NCBI RefSeq assembly: GCF_000337355.1
Contig: NZ_AOJH01000043.1
Location: forward strand, 1-64,000
Reading direction: 5' to 3'
Length of the DNA stretch: 64,000 nt
Source: Halorubrum kocurii JCM 14978
Lineage (GTDB): Archaea > Halobacteriota > Halobacteria > Halobacteriales > Haloferacaceae
In this document: positions 16,099 to 23,593 of the stretch, one piece after another
Position numbering within the stretch: position 1 is the first letter of the stretch
Layout of the letters: each line of letters starts with the position of its first letter
Translations under genes and position numbers: made by a program
The notes under the pieces: model-generated
Told to the model about the DNA's origin: nothing
The model's input: only the letters and a program-made list of their open reading frames with translations
Database searches by the model: none

Positions 16099-16167
16099 GC
16101 CCGGAACGGCCGCGTCGATTCACCGTCAGATTCGACCGAACCGCTCAGCGAGCGGACCCTCCCGAGA

Positions 16168-16180
16168 GTTTATATAATTT
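16168..16180 (+). promoter_or_regulatory. Strong orphan TATA box
   Basis: GTTTATATAATTT is the best TATA match in the region, yet the next coding start on this strand is 180 bases away and has its own box at 16333. A transcript from here would begin near 16200. 16200-16330 contains no convincing frame. On the minus strand it would lie about 100 bases upstream of the DUF4013 start. Confidence 0.5.
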
Positions 16181-16332
16181 CGTAGAGTACTACTAGCCGG
16201 CCGCGCGGGACAATCGTGTGCCTCTGACAGAACCGATCCCGGCCGCCGTTCGCGGTGGCCTTCCCCCGTCCGCGGCTTTCGAACGAGCTCGTTCTCGCGC
16301 ACCGAGCGACAGCGCCGCCCGACGCCGGTACC

Positions 16333-16340
16333 GATTTATC
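16333..16340 (+). promoter_or_regulatory. TATA-like box for the gene at 16362
   Basis: GATTTATC, 22-29 bases before the ATG; supports starting at 16362 rather than at the in-frame ATG at 16218. Confidence 0.5.
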
Positions 16341-16361
16341 TCGTCCGGACGTGTGTCGCGT

Positions 16362-16793
16362 ATGACCGGCGACGAGCGGACGACCGAGGTGGAGCCGACG
16401 CTCCGCAGCTACGGGATCAGCGTCGAAGCCGTCGAGGGCGGCGACCCGCTGGAGCTCACGTACATGACGGCGTTCCCCGGCCGCGAGGTGCACCACGGGG
16501 AGATCGGGCGCGCGCTCAACGCGCTCATCGACCGCGCCGAGGCCGACGCGTGGGACCCCGTTCGGGTCGAGGCGACCGTCGTCCGCTCGCCGGGCGACGT
16601 GCTCGGGACCTGGCACGCGGAGGCAGCGTGGTTCGAGGCGCTGATCGGGTACGAGATCAGCGAGACCGAGTTCTCGACGCGCGTGCTGGAGACGCTGACG
16701 CACGCGGACGGCGAGGCCGACGGCTCCGCCGCGGACGGCGAGCCCGCCGAGGCCGGGGACGGCGAGCCCGCCGAGGCCGGGGACGAAGCGTGA
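16362..16793 (+). CDS. Conserved haloarchaeal protein of unknown function
   Basis: 143 residues. An alpha/beta domain of about 110 residues (ELTYMTAFPGREVHHGEIGR, RVEATVVRSPGDVLGTWHAE) is followed by an acidic tail with an 8-residue tandem repeat (EPAEAGDG). The tail repeat comes from a 24-bp DNA duplication that keeps frame. The stop overlaps the GTG of the alpha/beta hydrolase gene (GTGA), so the two are translationally coupled. I do not recognise the domain. Confidence 0.75.
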   Translation: MTGDERTTEVEPTLRSYGISVEAVEGGDPLELTYMTAFPGREVHHGEIGRALNALIDRAEADAWDPVRVEATVVRSPGDVLGTWHAEAAWFEALIGYEISETEFSTRVLETLTHADGEADGSAADGEPAEAGDGEPAEAGDEA

Positions 16794-17725
16794 CCCGCAG
16801 AGACCCGATAAACCGCGCGCAGCGACGGCTCACTCGACCGCCGCGCGAGCGGTTCGCCAGCCGCGATCTCGCGTTCGACGCCGACGGCGACACCTGCCGC
16901 GGCACCCTCTACCTGCCGGGCGGCGACGGCGAGGATCCGCCGGTCGTCGTGATGGCGCCCGGGCTCGGCGCGGAGCGGAGCTTCGGCTACCCCGCCGTCG
17001 CGGAGCGGTTCGCCGACGCCGGCTACGCGGCGTTCCTCTTCGATTACCGCGGGTTCGGGGCGTCGGACGGCGACTCGCAGCTCGTCGACCCCGCGGGCCA
17101 GCGCGCGGACTACGCGGCCGCGATCGACCGCGTCCGCCGGGTGGACGCCGTGGGTCGCGGGCTGGTGCTGTGGGGCGCGTCGCTGTCGGCCGCGCACGTC
17201 CTCACGCTCGCCGCGGAGCGGCGCGACCCCGACGCGGTGATCGGCGCGGTCCCGATGCTCGACGGGCGAGCGATCGCCCGCCGACGCGGCGGACGGTACC
17301 TCGCGCGCTCGGGTGCCGCCGGCGTCCGCGACCTGCTCGGCCATCGTGTGGGTCGCGGGCGGACGGTCCCGATCGTCGGCGGCACCGAGGAGCTCGCCGC
17401 GATCACCGAGCCGGGGACGAAGCGGAAGTACCTCGACCTGGTCGACCGCGAGTCGACGTGGCGCAACGAGACGCCCGCCCGGTCCCTGCTGCGGGTGGCG
17501 AACTACCGCCCCGTCGAGCGGCTCGACGAGGTCCGGGCGCCGACGCTGCTGTTGGCCGGCACCGACGACGCCATCGTCGACAGCGGGGCGGTCGTCGACG
17601 CCGCCGAGCGGCTGTCGCGAGGCACGGTCGTCTCGATGCCCGCGGACCACTTCTCGCCGTTCGGCGAGGACTTCGAGCCGGCGATCGGCCATCAGCTCTC
17701 CTTCCTGCGGGACGCGCTCGACTGA
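16790..17725 (+). CDS. Alpha/beta hydrolase (serine aminopeptidase/lipase-like)
   Basis: 311 residues from a GTG overlapping the previous stop. The fold markers are VVVMAPGLGAERSFGYPAVAE, AAFLFDYRGFGASDG, the nucleophile elbow VLWGASLSA (G-A-S-L-S) and a late catalytic region TLLLAGTDDAIVDSG with MPADHFSPFGEDF supplying Asp and His. These define an alpha/beta hydrolase with a typical cap insertion. The substrate is unknown. The coupled start with the 143-residue acidic protein suggests a shared task. Confidence 0.88.
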   Translation: MTRRDPINRAQRRLTRPPRERFASRDLAFDADGDTCRGTLYLPGGDGEDPPVVVMAPGLGAERSFGYPAVAERFADAGYAAFLFDYRGFGASDGDSQLVDPAGQRADYAAAIDRVRRVDAVGRGLVLWGASLSAAHVLTLAAERRDPDAVIGAVPMLDGRAIARRRGGRYLARSGAAGVRDLLGHRVGRGRTVPIVGGTEELAAITEPGTKRKYLDLVDRESTWRNETPARSLLRVANYRPVERLDEVRAPTLLLAGTDDAIVDSGAVVDAAERLSRGTVVSMPADHFSPFGEDFEPAIGHQLSFLRDALD

Positions 17726-17753
17726 CTGTGCAGTCGCCGCCACACCGCGGTCC

Positions 17754-17762
17754 GTTTTTAAG
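17754..17762 (+). promoter_or_regulatory. TATA-like box for the thiamine-binding-like gene
   Basis: GTTTTTAAG, 25-33 bases upstream of the ATG at 17787; fits leaderless transcription. Confidence 0.5.
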
Positions 17763-17786
17763 TGCCAGCGGCCCGGACGCTCGGCC

Positions 17787-18098
17787 ATGACCACAGTCGC
17801 GCTGCTGAGCGTCGCGCCGGTGACCGAGGGGAGCATGGCGGGCGAGGTCGCGAAGGCCGTCGCCGCCCTCGACGAGTTCGACGTGAGCTACGAGACGAAC
17901 CCGATGGGGACCGTCATCGAGGCCGACGACGCCGAGACGGTTTTCGCCGCGGCCGCGGCCGCACACGACGCGGTCGACGGCGACCGCGTCTCCACGGTGC
18001 TGAAGATCGACGACAAGCGGGCTGTGGAGACGACCGCCGACCGGAAGGTCGAGGCCGTCGAGGAGGAGCTCGGGAGGGAGCCGAAGGGGGAGCGCTGA
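17787..18098 (+). CDS. MTH1187/YkoF-like thiamine-binding family protein
   Basis: 103 residues, the usual size of this family. The ferredoxin-like fold is suggested by ALLSVAPVTEGSMAGEVAKAVAAL, YETNPMGTVIEA and RVSTVLKIDDKR. These are the signature segments of the MTH1187 group (old COG0011), small tetrameric proteins proposed to bind thiamine or its pyrimidine moiety. No thiamine genes are adjacent. The start agrees with the TATA box. Confidence 0.88.
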   Translation: MTTVALLSVAPVTEGSMAGEVAKAVAALDEFDVSYETNPMGTVIEADDAETVFAAAAAAHDAVDGDRVSTVLKIDDKRAVETTADRKVEAVEEELGREPKGER

Positions 18099-18126
18099 CC
18101 GGCCGAGGGGGCCGTCGTCGACCTCC

Positions 18127-18164
18127 GGACGGCGCGTCGGCCCCCGGATGGCGCGTCGGCCTCC
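18127..18164. repeat. Two tandem copies of a 19-bp unit
   Basis: GGAYGGCGCGTCGGCCYCC at 18127-18145 and 18146-18164, followed by the start of a third (GGACGG). It fills the 81-bp gap between two convergent genes. Confidence 0.8.
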
Positions 18165-18179
18165 GGACGGTGGCAGTTC

Positions 18180-18881
18180 TCAGGCGGCGTCGACCCCGAC
18201 CGACCCGCCCGCGGTCGCGTCGCCCGCGGGGTTCTCGACGGTCAGGTCGACGGTCGTCGTGCGCACGACGGTCGCCTCGTCGCCGCCGCCGGCGACGTCC
18301 GCGCGGAACACCACGTCCAGCGTCGTCGTGTCCGTCTCGCCGCCGGACAGGTCGGCGGCCGAGAGGGTCTCGCTCGTCACCGCGTCGCCCCGGGCGGTGG
18401 CGTCGGCGCGCTCGAACCGCGCGGTCAGGCCGCCGTCGACCGCGGAGAAGTCGGGCGGCGCGTCCGCCGCGCCGTCGGACTGTTCGCCATCGGGTCTCCC
18501 GACCGACGCGACCTCGCCGGGCGTCGCGCCCGGGTCGGTCGCCGCGAGCGTCTCGCGGTACACCTCGTCGACCCCGGCGTCGCTCCCCACGGCGAGCGTG
18601 AGCGTCACGCGCTCGACGCCCTCGGAGAAGTCGGTCCAGGACACCTCGACGGCGGGCGAGAGGTAGACGGACTCGATCCGGCCGTCGTTGCTCGTGACCG
18701 TCGGGGCGTCGCCCGCCTCGAAGGCCGCCGGCTCGCCCTGCACTGCAGCCGCCGGCTCGCTCGACGCGGTGAGCGCTCCGGCCCCGACGAGTGCGGCGCC
18801 CCCGACGGCCGCGACGCTACCGATCAGGGACCGTCTGGAGACCGATTCGGACGAACCGCCGTTCCGTGAGTGGTCGCTCAT
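18180..18881 (-). CDS. Tat-exported protein of unknown function
   Basis: 233 residues from the ATG at 18881; a GTG one codon upstream is possible. A Tat signal is clear: SVSRRSLIGSVAAVGGAALVGAG, with Ala-rich cleavage around SEPAAAVQG. The mature domain is beta-rich (RIESVYLSPAVEVSWTDFSEGV, TTTLDVVFRADVAGGGD) and reads as an extracellular beta sandwich that may assemble on the cell surface. There is no lipobox Cys, so it is probably secreted or held by other contacts. Function unknown. Confidence 0.82.
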   Translation of the reverse strand: MSDHSRNGGSSESVSRRSLIGSVAAVGGAALVGAGALTASSEPAAAVQGEPAAFEAGDAPTVTSNDGRIESVYLSPAVEVSWTDFSEGVERVTLTLAVGSDAGVDEVYRETLAATDPGATPGEVASVGRPDGEQSDGAADAPPDFSAVDGGLTARFERADATARGDAVTSETLSAADLSGGETDTTTLDVVFRADVAGGGDEATVVRTTTVDLTVENPAGDATAGGSVGVDAA

Positions 18882-18939
18882 CACGGCGCGGAGTGGCCGC
18901 GGTATCGCGCATAAACCGTCGGTGAGTCCGGGACGCCGC

Positions 18940-20448
18940 TCAGCCTTTGATGTTACAGACGGGGAACGTCCGCGCGACCTTGTCGCCGATGCCGAGCTCG
19001 TCGCTGACGCGGATCACCTCGTCGATGTCCTTGTAGACCCCGGGCGCCTCCTCGGCGATGGTGGCGCCGGACTGCGCCTTCACGTAGATCTGCTGGCCGT
19101 CCTCGAGGTCGTCCTGGACGTCGCCGCCCCAGAACTCCTGTTTCGCCTGCGTCCGGCTCATCAGCCGGCCGGCGCCGTGGGCGGTGGAGCCGAACGACAC
19201 CGACATCGACTCGGCGCCGCCGCGGAGCACGTACGACCCGGCGCCCATGCTCCCGGGGATGATGACGGGCTGGCCGGCGTCGCGGTACACTTCGGGCACG
19301 TCCTCGTGGCCCGCGGGGAAGGCGCGCGTCGCGCCCTTGCGGTGGACGTACAGCTCCCGCTCGGCGCGGTCGACCGCCTCGTCGCCGACCGCGGGGCGGC
19401 CGTCGGCGTCGACGCCGACCTCGTGGGTCTCCTTCTTCGCGATGTTGTGCGCCACGTCGTACAGCAGCTCCATCCCGAGCTCCTCGACCGGGTCGGCGTC
19501 GAACACCTCGCCGAACGTCCGGCGGGCCTGGTGGGTGATCAGCTGACGGTTCACCCACGCGAAGTTGATGCACGCGCCCATCGCCCCGTAGTACTCGTCG
19601 GCAAGCTCGGAGCCGGCGGGCGCGGCCGCGAGCTCCTTGTCCGGCAGCTCGGCGAGCAGGTCGCCGTGCTCCTTCTCGATCCGCCGGAGGTAGTCGTTGC
19701 AGGTCTGGTGGCCGAGCCCGCGGCTCCCGCAGTGGATCAGGACGACGATCCCGTCCTCCTCGAGCCCGTACGACTCGGCGACCTCCGGCAGGAACACGTC
19801 GGTGACGCGCTGGACCTCGAGGAAGTGGTTCCCGGAGCCGAGCGAGCCCATCTGGTTGCGCCCGCGGTCCGTCGCCTTCTGGGAGACGTACTCCGGCCGC
19901 GCGTCCGGCCGCCGCCCCTCGTCCTCGCAGCGCGCGAGGTCGCTCTCGATCCCGTACCCCTGCTCGACCGCCCACTCGACGCCGCGCTCTAAGGCGCCCT
20001 CAATCGCGTCGGCGTCGCCGTCGATGACGCCGCCCCCGCCGAGCCCGGAGGGGACCGCCTCGAAGAGCGCGTCGACCAGCTCCGACTCGCGACCGCGAAC
20101 GTCGTCGTAGCTAAGATTAGTTTTCACCATTCTAACACCGCAATTTATGTCATAGCCGACAGCTCCGGGCGATATACAGCCGGTTCGGGCGTCGATCGCG
20201 CCCACGCCGCCGACCGGGAAGCCGTACCCCTGGTGGCCGTCGGGCATGCAGAGGGCGGGCTCGGCCATCCCGGGCAGATGGGTGGCGTTTTTCAGCTGTT
20301 GCAGCGAGTCGTCCTCACCGATCTCTTCTAACAGGGCCTCGCTGGCCAGCACCCGCGCGGGGACGTTCATGTCGCCCTCGCGGGGGATCTCCCAGACGTG
20401 CTCGCGCACCTTCTCCAGTCGGATCCCGTCGAACTCGCGCGTGGTCAT
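18940..20448 (-). CDS. rtcB: tRNA-splicing ligase RtcB
   Basis: 502 residues. Metal and GMP-site motifs are intact: MPDGHQGYGFPVGGVGA, GYDINCG (D100, C103), LGSGNHFLEVQ, IHCGSRGLGHQ and STAHGAGR, which provides the guanylated His. No intein interrupts it, unlike some archaeal copies. RtcB joins the 2',3'-cyclic phosphate and 5'-OH ends left by the splicing endonuclease, using GTP and Mn2+. The archease gene lies 94 bases upstream on the same strand, and a spliced tRNA-Met gene is in the window. Confidence 0.97.
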   Translation of the reverse strand: MTTREFDGIRLEKVREHVWEIPREGDMNVPARVLASEALLEEIGEDDSLQQLKNATHLPGMAEPALCMPDGHQGYGFPVGGVGAIDARTGCISPGAVGYDINCGVRMVKTNLSYDDVRGRESELVDALFEAVPSGLGGGGVIDGDADAIEGALERGVEWAVEQGYGIESDLARCEDEGRRPDARPEYVSQKATDRGRNQMGSLGSGNHFLEVQRVTDVFLPEVAESYGLEEDGIVVLIHCGSRGLGHQTCNDYLRRIEKEHGDLLAELPDKELAAAPAGSELADEYYGAMGACINFAWVNRQLITHQARRTFGEVFDADPVEELGMELLYDVAHNIAKKETHEVGVDADGRPAVGDEAVDRAERELYVHRKGATRAFPAGHEDVPEVYRDAGQPVIIPGSMGAGSYVLRGGAESMSVSFGSTAHGAGRLMSRTQAKQEFWGGDVQDDLEDGQQIYVKAQSGATIAEEAPGVYKDIDEVIRVSDELGIGDKVARTFPVCNIKG

Positions 20449-20542
20449 ACCCGGCGTTCGTCGCCGGGGGAGAAGGGCGTTGCGTCAGCGGGCGCGGGTG
20501 CGGCGGCGCCTGGCGGTCCCCCCGTTCGCTCGCAGGAGCGTG

Positions 20543-20974
20543 TCACACGTCGAAGACGACGTACGCGTACCAGCCGTCGTCTCGGCGGTCGAGGGTCATC
20601 TCCGAGTAGGTGACCGCCTTGATCTCGCGGGCCGCGACGTCGCCCAGCGGGACTCCCCGGGCCGTCGCTTCGACGGTCCACGCCGCGTCATCACCGCTCT
20701 CGGTATCGTCCGGTCCCGAGACCGTACACCGGTGGTCGGCCGGGAGGACGAGCCGCACGTCGCGCTCGTAGATCAGCTGGTCGAGGTAGTCGAAGAGCAG
20801 CGCCTCGCGGCTCTCGGCGGTCACGGAGAGCTCGAACCGGTCGCCACCTTCGGGGACCGCCTCGCAGCTCGCGGCGGTGAGCCCGTCGGCGACGGCCTCG
20901 AACAGCGCCGCGAGGGTCGGCGCGGTCGCCTCGACCGCGACGTCCGCCGTGTGATCGCGGAGGGCGTAGCTCAT
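20543..20974 (-). CDS. Archease (RtcB activator)
   Basis: 143 residues. Archease markers are LRDHTADVAVEATAPTL (metal-binding Asp and His near the N-terminus), LFDYLDQLIYERDVRL and the ending AVTYSEMTLDRRDDGWYAYVVFDV. Archease speeds guanylation of RtcB and lets it turn over. It precedes rtcB on the same strand, 94 bases apart, so the two are probably co-transcribed. Confidence 0.95.
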   Translation of the reverse strand: MSYALRDHTADVAVEATAPTLAALFEAVADGLTAASCEAVPEGGDRFELSVTAESREALLFDYLDQLIYERDVRLVLPADHRCTVSGPDDTESGDDAAWTVEATARGVPLGDVAAREIKAVTYSEMTLDRRDDGWYAYVVFDV

Positions 20975-21161
20975 CGGTCGTCACCCCGATCGTCGGGCGC
21001 GATCCGCTCGCCGCCTCCCCCGTCGCGGTCGGCGTCGGTCGCGGCGCGGTCGAGGGCGACGCGGGTCGGGGACGCGCGGCGGAGTCGCCGCCGGCCCGGT
21101 TGCGACGGGTCCATTACCGCACACCGAGGTCCGAGCGCGACAAAACGCTTCCGTCGGCGGA

Positions 21162-21206
21162 GCGCTCGGGTCGGCGGGGCGCTCGGGTCGGCGGGGCGCT
21201 CGGGTC
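21162..21206. repeat. 17-bp unit, 2.6 tandem copies
   Basis: GCGCTCGGGTCGGCGGG at 21162-21178 and 21179-21195, then 11 bases of a third copy (GCGCTCGGGTC). Confidence 0.85.
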
Positions 21207-21316
21207 TTCGTGCGACCGCGGCCGGGTCCGACCCTCTCGATCGTCTCTCCGGGAGCCCCGCCTCCGAGTCGCGTCCTCCCGCCCCTCCGACCGCAACCGT
21301 CCCCGGTGGCGGTGGA

Positions 21317-21326
21317 GTTATATTCC
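21317..21326 (+). promoter_or_regulatory. TATA-like box for the GNAT gene
   Basis: GTTATATTCC, 23-32 bases before the GTG at 21349. It decides for the GTG start, since no ATG is suitably placed. Confidence 0.55.
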
Positions 21327-21348
21327 GTTGGCGTGTTAGCCTCCTGCA

Positions 21349-21822
21349 GTGAGCGTTAACGTGGAAAAGCGGACGGAACCGCCCGGCGAGGCCGACCACG
21401 CGACCGAGGCGTGGGAGCTCAAAGAGCGGATCCGGTCGGCGGAGGGCGTCCTCCGACAGCGACGGGGGTTCTTCGTCGACGCCTACCGCCGGTCCACGAC
21501 GCACTTGCTCGTCGAGAACGACGAGATCGTCGCGTTCGCCTCCGTGCGACGCGACGGCTACATCCTCTTTCTGGCCGTCCACCCCGATCACCGCGGGCGC
21601 GGCCACGCCGAGCGGCTGATCGCCGACGTGGCCGAGGACCACCGGTCGGTCACCTGTCACGCCCGCACGACCAACACGCGGGCGCTCGGCTTCTACGAAC
21701 ACCTCGGCTTCGAGGTGGTCCGCCGGATCGACGACTACTACGAGGACGGCGGCGACGCCTACTACCTCAAGCTCGGCGGCGAGTCGCTCCGCGAGCGGCT
21801 CTCCGGGTTCGTCGGCCGGTAG
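21349..21822 (+). CDS. GNAT-family N-acetyltransferase
   Basis: 157 residues from a GTG placed by its promoter. The acetyl-CoA loop is FLAVHPDHRGRGHAERLI (R/Q-x-x-G-x-G/A), preceded by a beta strand (TTHLLVENDEIVAFASVRRDGYI split over two strands) and followed by ARTTNTRALGFYEHLGFEVVRR. The last segment (NxRALGFYEHLGF) is typical of protein N-terminal and small-molecule acetylases. The acceptor is unknown. Confidence 0.92.
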   Translation: MSVNVEKRTEPPGEADHATEAWELKERIRSAEGVLRQRRGFFVDAYRRSTTHLLVENDEIVAFASVRRDGYILFLAVHPDHRGRGHAERLIADVAEDHRSVTCHARTTNTRALGFYEHLGFEVVRRIDDYYEDGGDAYYLKLGGESLRERLSGFVGR

Positions 21823-21907
21823 GGTCGGAAGCGCGGAGTGGCCCCCGCAACCCTCCGACCCCGCCGGAACCGATAGCCATTAGCACGCGCCGCGAGGAGA
21901 CGCGGAC

Positions 21908-23131
21908 ATGACAGACGCCACCCCCGCGTCGCTCGCGGACCGCGTCCGCGACGGCGAGCTTCGCTTCCACGAGCTCGAAGAGCACGCAGACGAAGACGTC
22001 GCCGCGGCGGCCCGCCGGCGCCTCGTCAGCGAGACCGCGGACGCCGACGTCGAGGTCCTGGGCGAGTACGCGTTCGACGCCGCCGACGCCCACGGGTCGA
22101 ACATCGAGAACATGGTCGGCGCGGTGCAGGTGCCGATGGGCGTCGCCGGTCCCGTCGCGGTAGACGGCGGCGCGCTCTCGGGCGAGCGCTACCTCCCGAT
22201 GGCGACCACGGAGGGCGCCTTGGTCGCCTCGATCAACCGCGGCTGCTCGGTCGTCAACGACGCCGGCGGCGCGACCGCGCGCGTGACGAAGAGCGGGATG
22301 ACCCGGGCGCCCGTCTTCCGCGTCGCCGACGTGGCCGAGGCGGAGGCGCTCGTCTCGTGGGTCCGGGACAACGAGGAGACGCTCCGCGAGGCCGCCGAGT
22401 CGACGACGAGCCACGGCGAGCTGCTGGACGTGACCCCGTACGTCGTCGGCAACAACGTCTTCCTTCGGTTCCGCTACGACACGAAGGACGCGATGGGGAT
22501 GAACATGGTCACCATCGCGACCCGTGAGGCCTGCGACGCGATCGAGGCAGAGACGGACGCCTCGCTCGTCGCGCTCTCCGGGAACCTCTGTTCGGACAAG
22601 AAGCCGGCCGCGATCAACGCGGTCGAGGGGCGCGGGCGCTCCGTGAGCGCCGACGTGGAGATCCCGCGCGAGGTCGTCGAGGAGCGGCTCCACACGACGC
22701 CGGAGTCGATCGCCGAGATCAACACTCGGAAGAACCTCGTCGGCTCCGCGAAGGCGGGCGGGCTCGGTTTCAACGCGCACGTCGCCAACGCGGTCGCGGC
22801 AATGTTCCTCGCCACCGGCCAGGACGAGGCGCAGGTCGTCGAGGGCGCGAACGCGATCACGACGGCGGAGACGACGCCGGAGGGCGACCTCTACCTCTCC
22901 GTGTCGCTCGCGAGCCTCGAAGTCGGCACCGTCGGCGGTGGGACGAAGCTCCCGACGCAGGCCGCCGGGCTGGACGTCCTCGGCGTCCGCGGCGGCGGCG
23001 ACCCCGCCGGCAGCAACGGCGACGCGCTCGCGGAGGCGATCGCGGTGGGCGCGCTCGCGGGCGAGCTCTCGCTGCTCGCGGCGCTCGGCTCCCGACACCT
23101 CTCCTCGGCGCACGCTGACCTCGGACGGTAG
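21908..23131 (+). CDS. hmgA: 3-hydroxy-3-methylglutaryl-CoA reductase
   Basis: 407 residues, class I archaeal type. Signature segments are ENMVGAVQVPMGVAGP, the catalytic Glu region TTEGALVASINRGC, DAMGMNMVTIA, the Lys and Asp region SGNLCSDKKPAAINAV, SAKAGGLGFNAHVANAVAA, GTVGGGTKLPTQA, and the catalytic His near the C-terminus (LGSRHLSSAH). It makes mevalonate for archaeol lipids, carotenoids and quinones. This is the enzyme hit by statins in haloarchaea. It converges on the winged-helix gene with 28 bases between. Confidence 0.97.
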   Translation: MTDATPASLADRVRDGELRFHELEEHADEDVAAAARRRLVSETADADVEVLGEYAFDAADAHGSNIENMVGAVQVPMGVAGPVAVDGGALSGERYLPMATTEGALVASINRGCSVVNDAGGATARVTKSGMTRAPVFRVADVAEAEALVSWVRDNEETLREAAESTTSHGELLDVTPYVVGNNVFLRFRYDTKDAMGMNMVTIATREACDAIEAETDASLVALSGNLCSDKKPAAINAVEGRGRSVSADVEIPREVVEERLHTTPESIAEINTRKNLVGSAKAGGLGFNAHVANAVAAMFLATGQDEAQVVEGANAITTAETTPEGDLYLSVSLASLEVGTVGGGTKLPTQAAGLDVLGVRGGGDPAGSNGDALAEAIAVGALAGELSLLAALGSRHLSSAHADLGR

Positions 23132-23159
23132 GTCCGGAAACGGGGCGAACGGGCCTCGG

Positions 23160-23477
23160 TCAGTCCGACCAGGCCGCGCAGTCCTCGCACAGCGCGTCGC
23201 GACCGGCGTCGGTGACCCGGAAGACCTCCTCGCCGGTCACCCGTTCGACGAGCCCCGACGCGTCGAGCGCGTCCAGTCGCGACTCGACGTGATCGACGTA
23301 CAACCCGGTGTTGCTCGCGACGAACGCGGGGTAGTCGGTCCCGACGTCGGCGAGATACGCGAGCACCCGCTCGTCGGTGCGGGTGAGCGCGGTCGCCGGG
23401 GGATCCGGGTCGCCGTCGCCGTCCTCGGGCGACGCGTCTCCCTCCGAACCTGGAGTCGGTGCGTCTGACGCGGGCAT
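23160..23477 (-). CDS. Small winged-helix protein (phage-repressor-like)
   Basis: 105 residues from the ATG at 23477. A disordered acidic N-terminus of about 28 residues leads into a winged helix: TRTDERVLAYLADVGTDYPAFVASNTGLYVDHVESRLDALDASGLVERVTGEEV, here named in pieces as helix 1 (DERVLAYLADV), recognition region (GLYVDHVESRLDAL) and wing (LVERVTGEEVFRVT). It ends with two Cys (CEDCAAW). The pattern resembles the PhiH1 repressor-like haloarchaeal regulators. A TATA box 23-32 bases upstream supports this start; the much longer upstream frame is a shadow of cofH. Confidence 0.8.
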   Translation of the reverse strand: MPASDAPTPGSEGDASPEDGDGDPDPPATALTRTDERVLAYLADVGTDYPAFVASNTGLYVDHVESRLDALDASGLVERVTGEEVFRVTDAGRDALCEDCAAWSD

Positions 23478-23499
23478 GTCGTCCGTGTTAATGGTTACC

Positions 23500-23509
23500 A
23501 ATATAAAGA
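23500..23509 (-). promoter_or_regulatory. TATA-like box for the winged-helix gene
   Basis: Minus strand TCTTTATATT, 23-32 bases before the ATG at 23477. Confidence 0.55.
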
Positions 23510-23593
23510 GTATTCCGGTAGTTCTCGCTCGCTGGGAGGCGCCGAGAGAGCGCGGTCGACTCGAGACCCTACGGGCTCCGTTGTGACGCCCGG

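Larger units (their letters stand above)
20975..21348. other. 374-bp divergent gap between archease and GNAT genes
   Basis: No gene supported. Contains the 17-bp tandem repeat at 21162-21206 and the promoter of the GNAT gene. The Arg/Pro-rich frames across it lack the acidic bias seen in real genes here. Confidence 0.65.

Noticed and set aside
20971..21702. 243-residue minus-strand frame between archease and the GNAT gene
   Set aside because: Covers the GNAT gene antisense and the 17-bp repeat; amino-acid composition is not that of a haloarchaeal protein.
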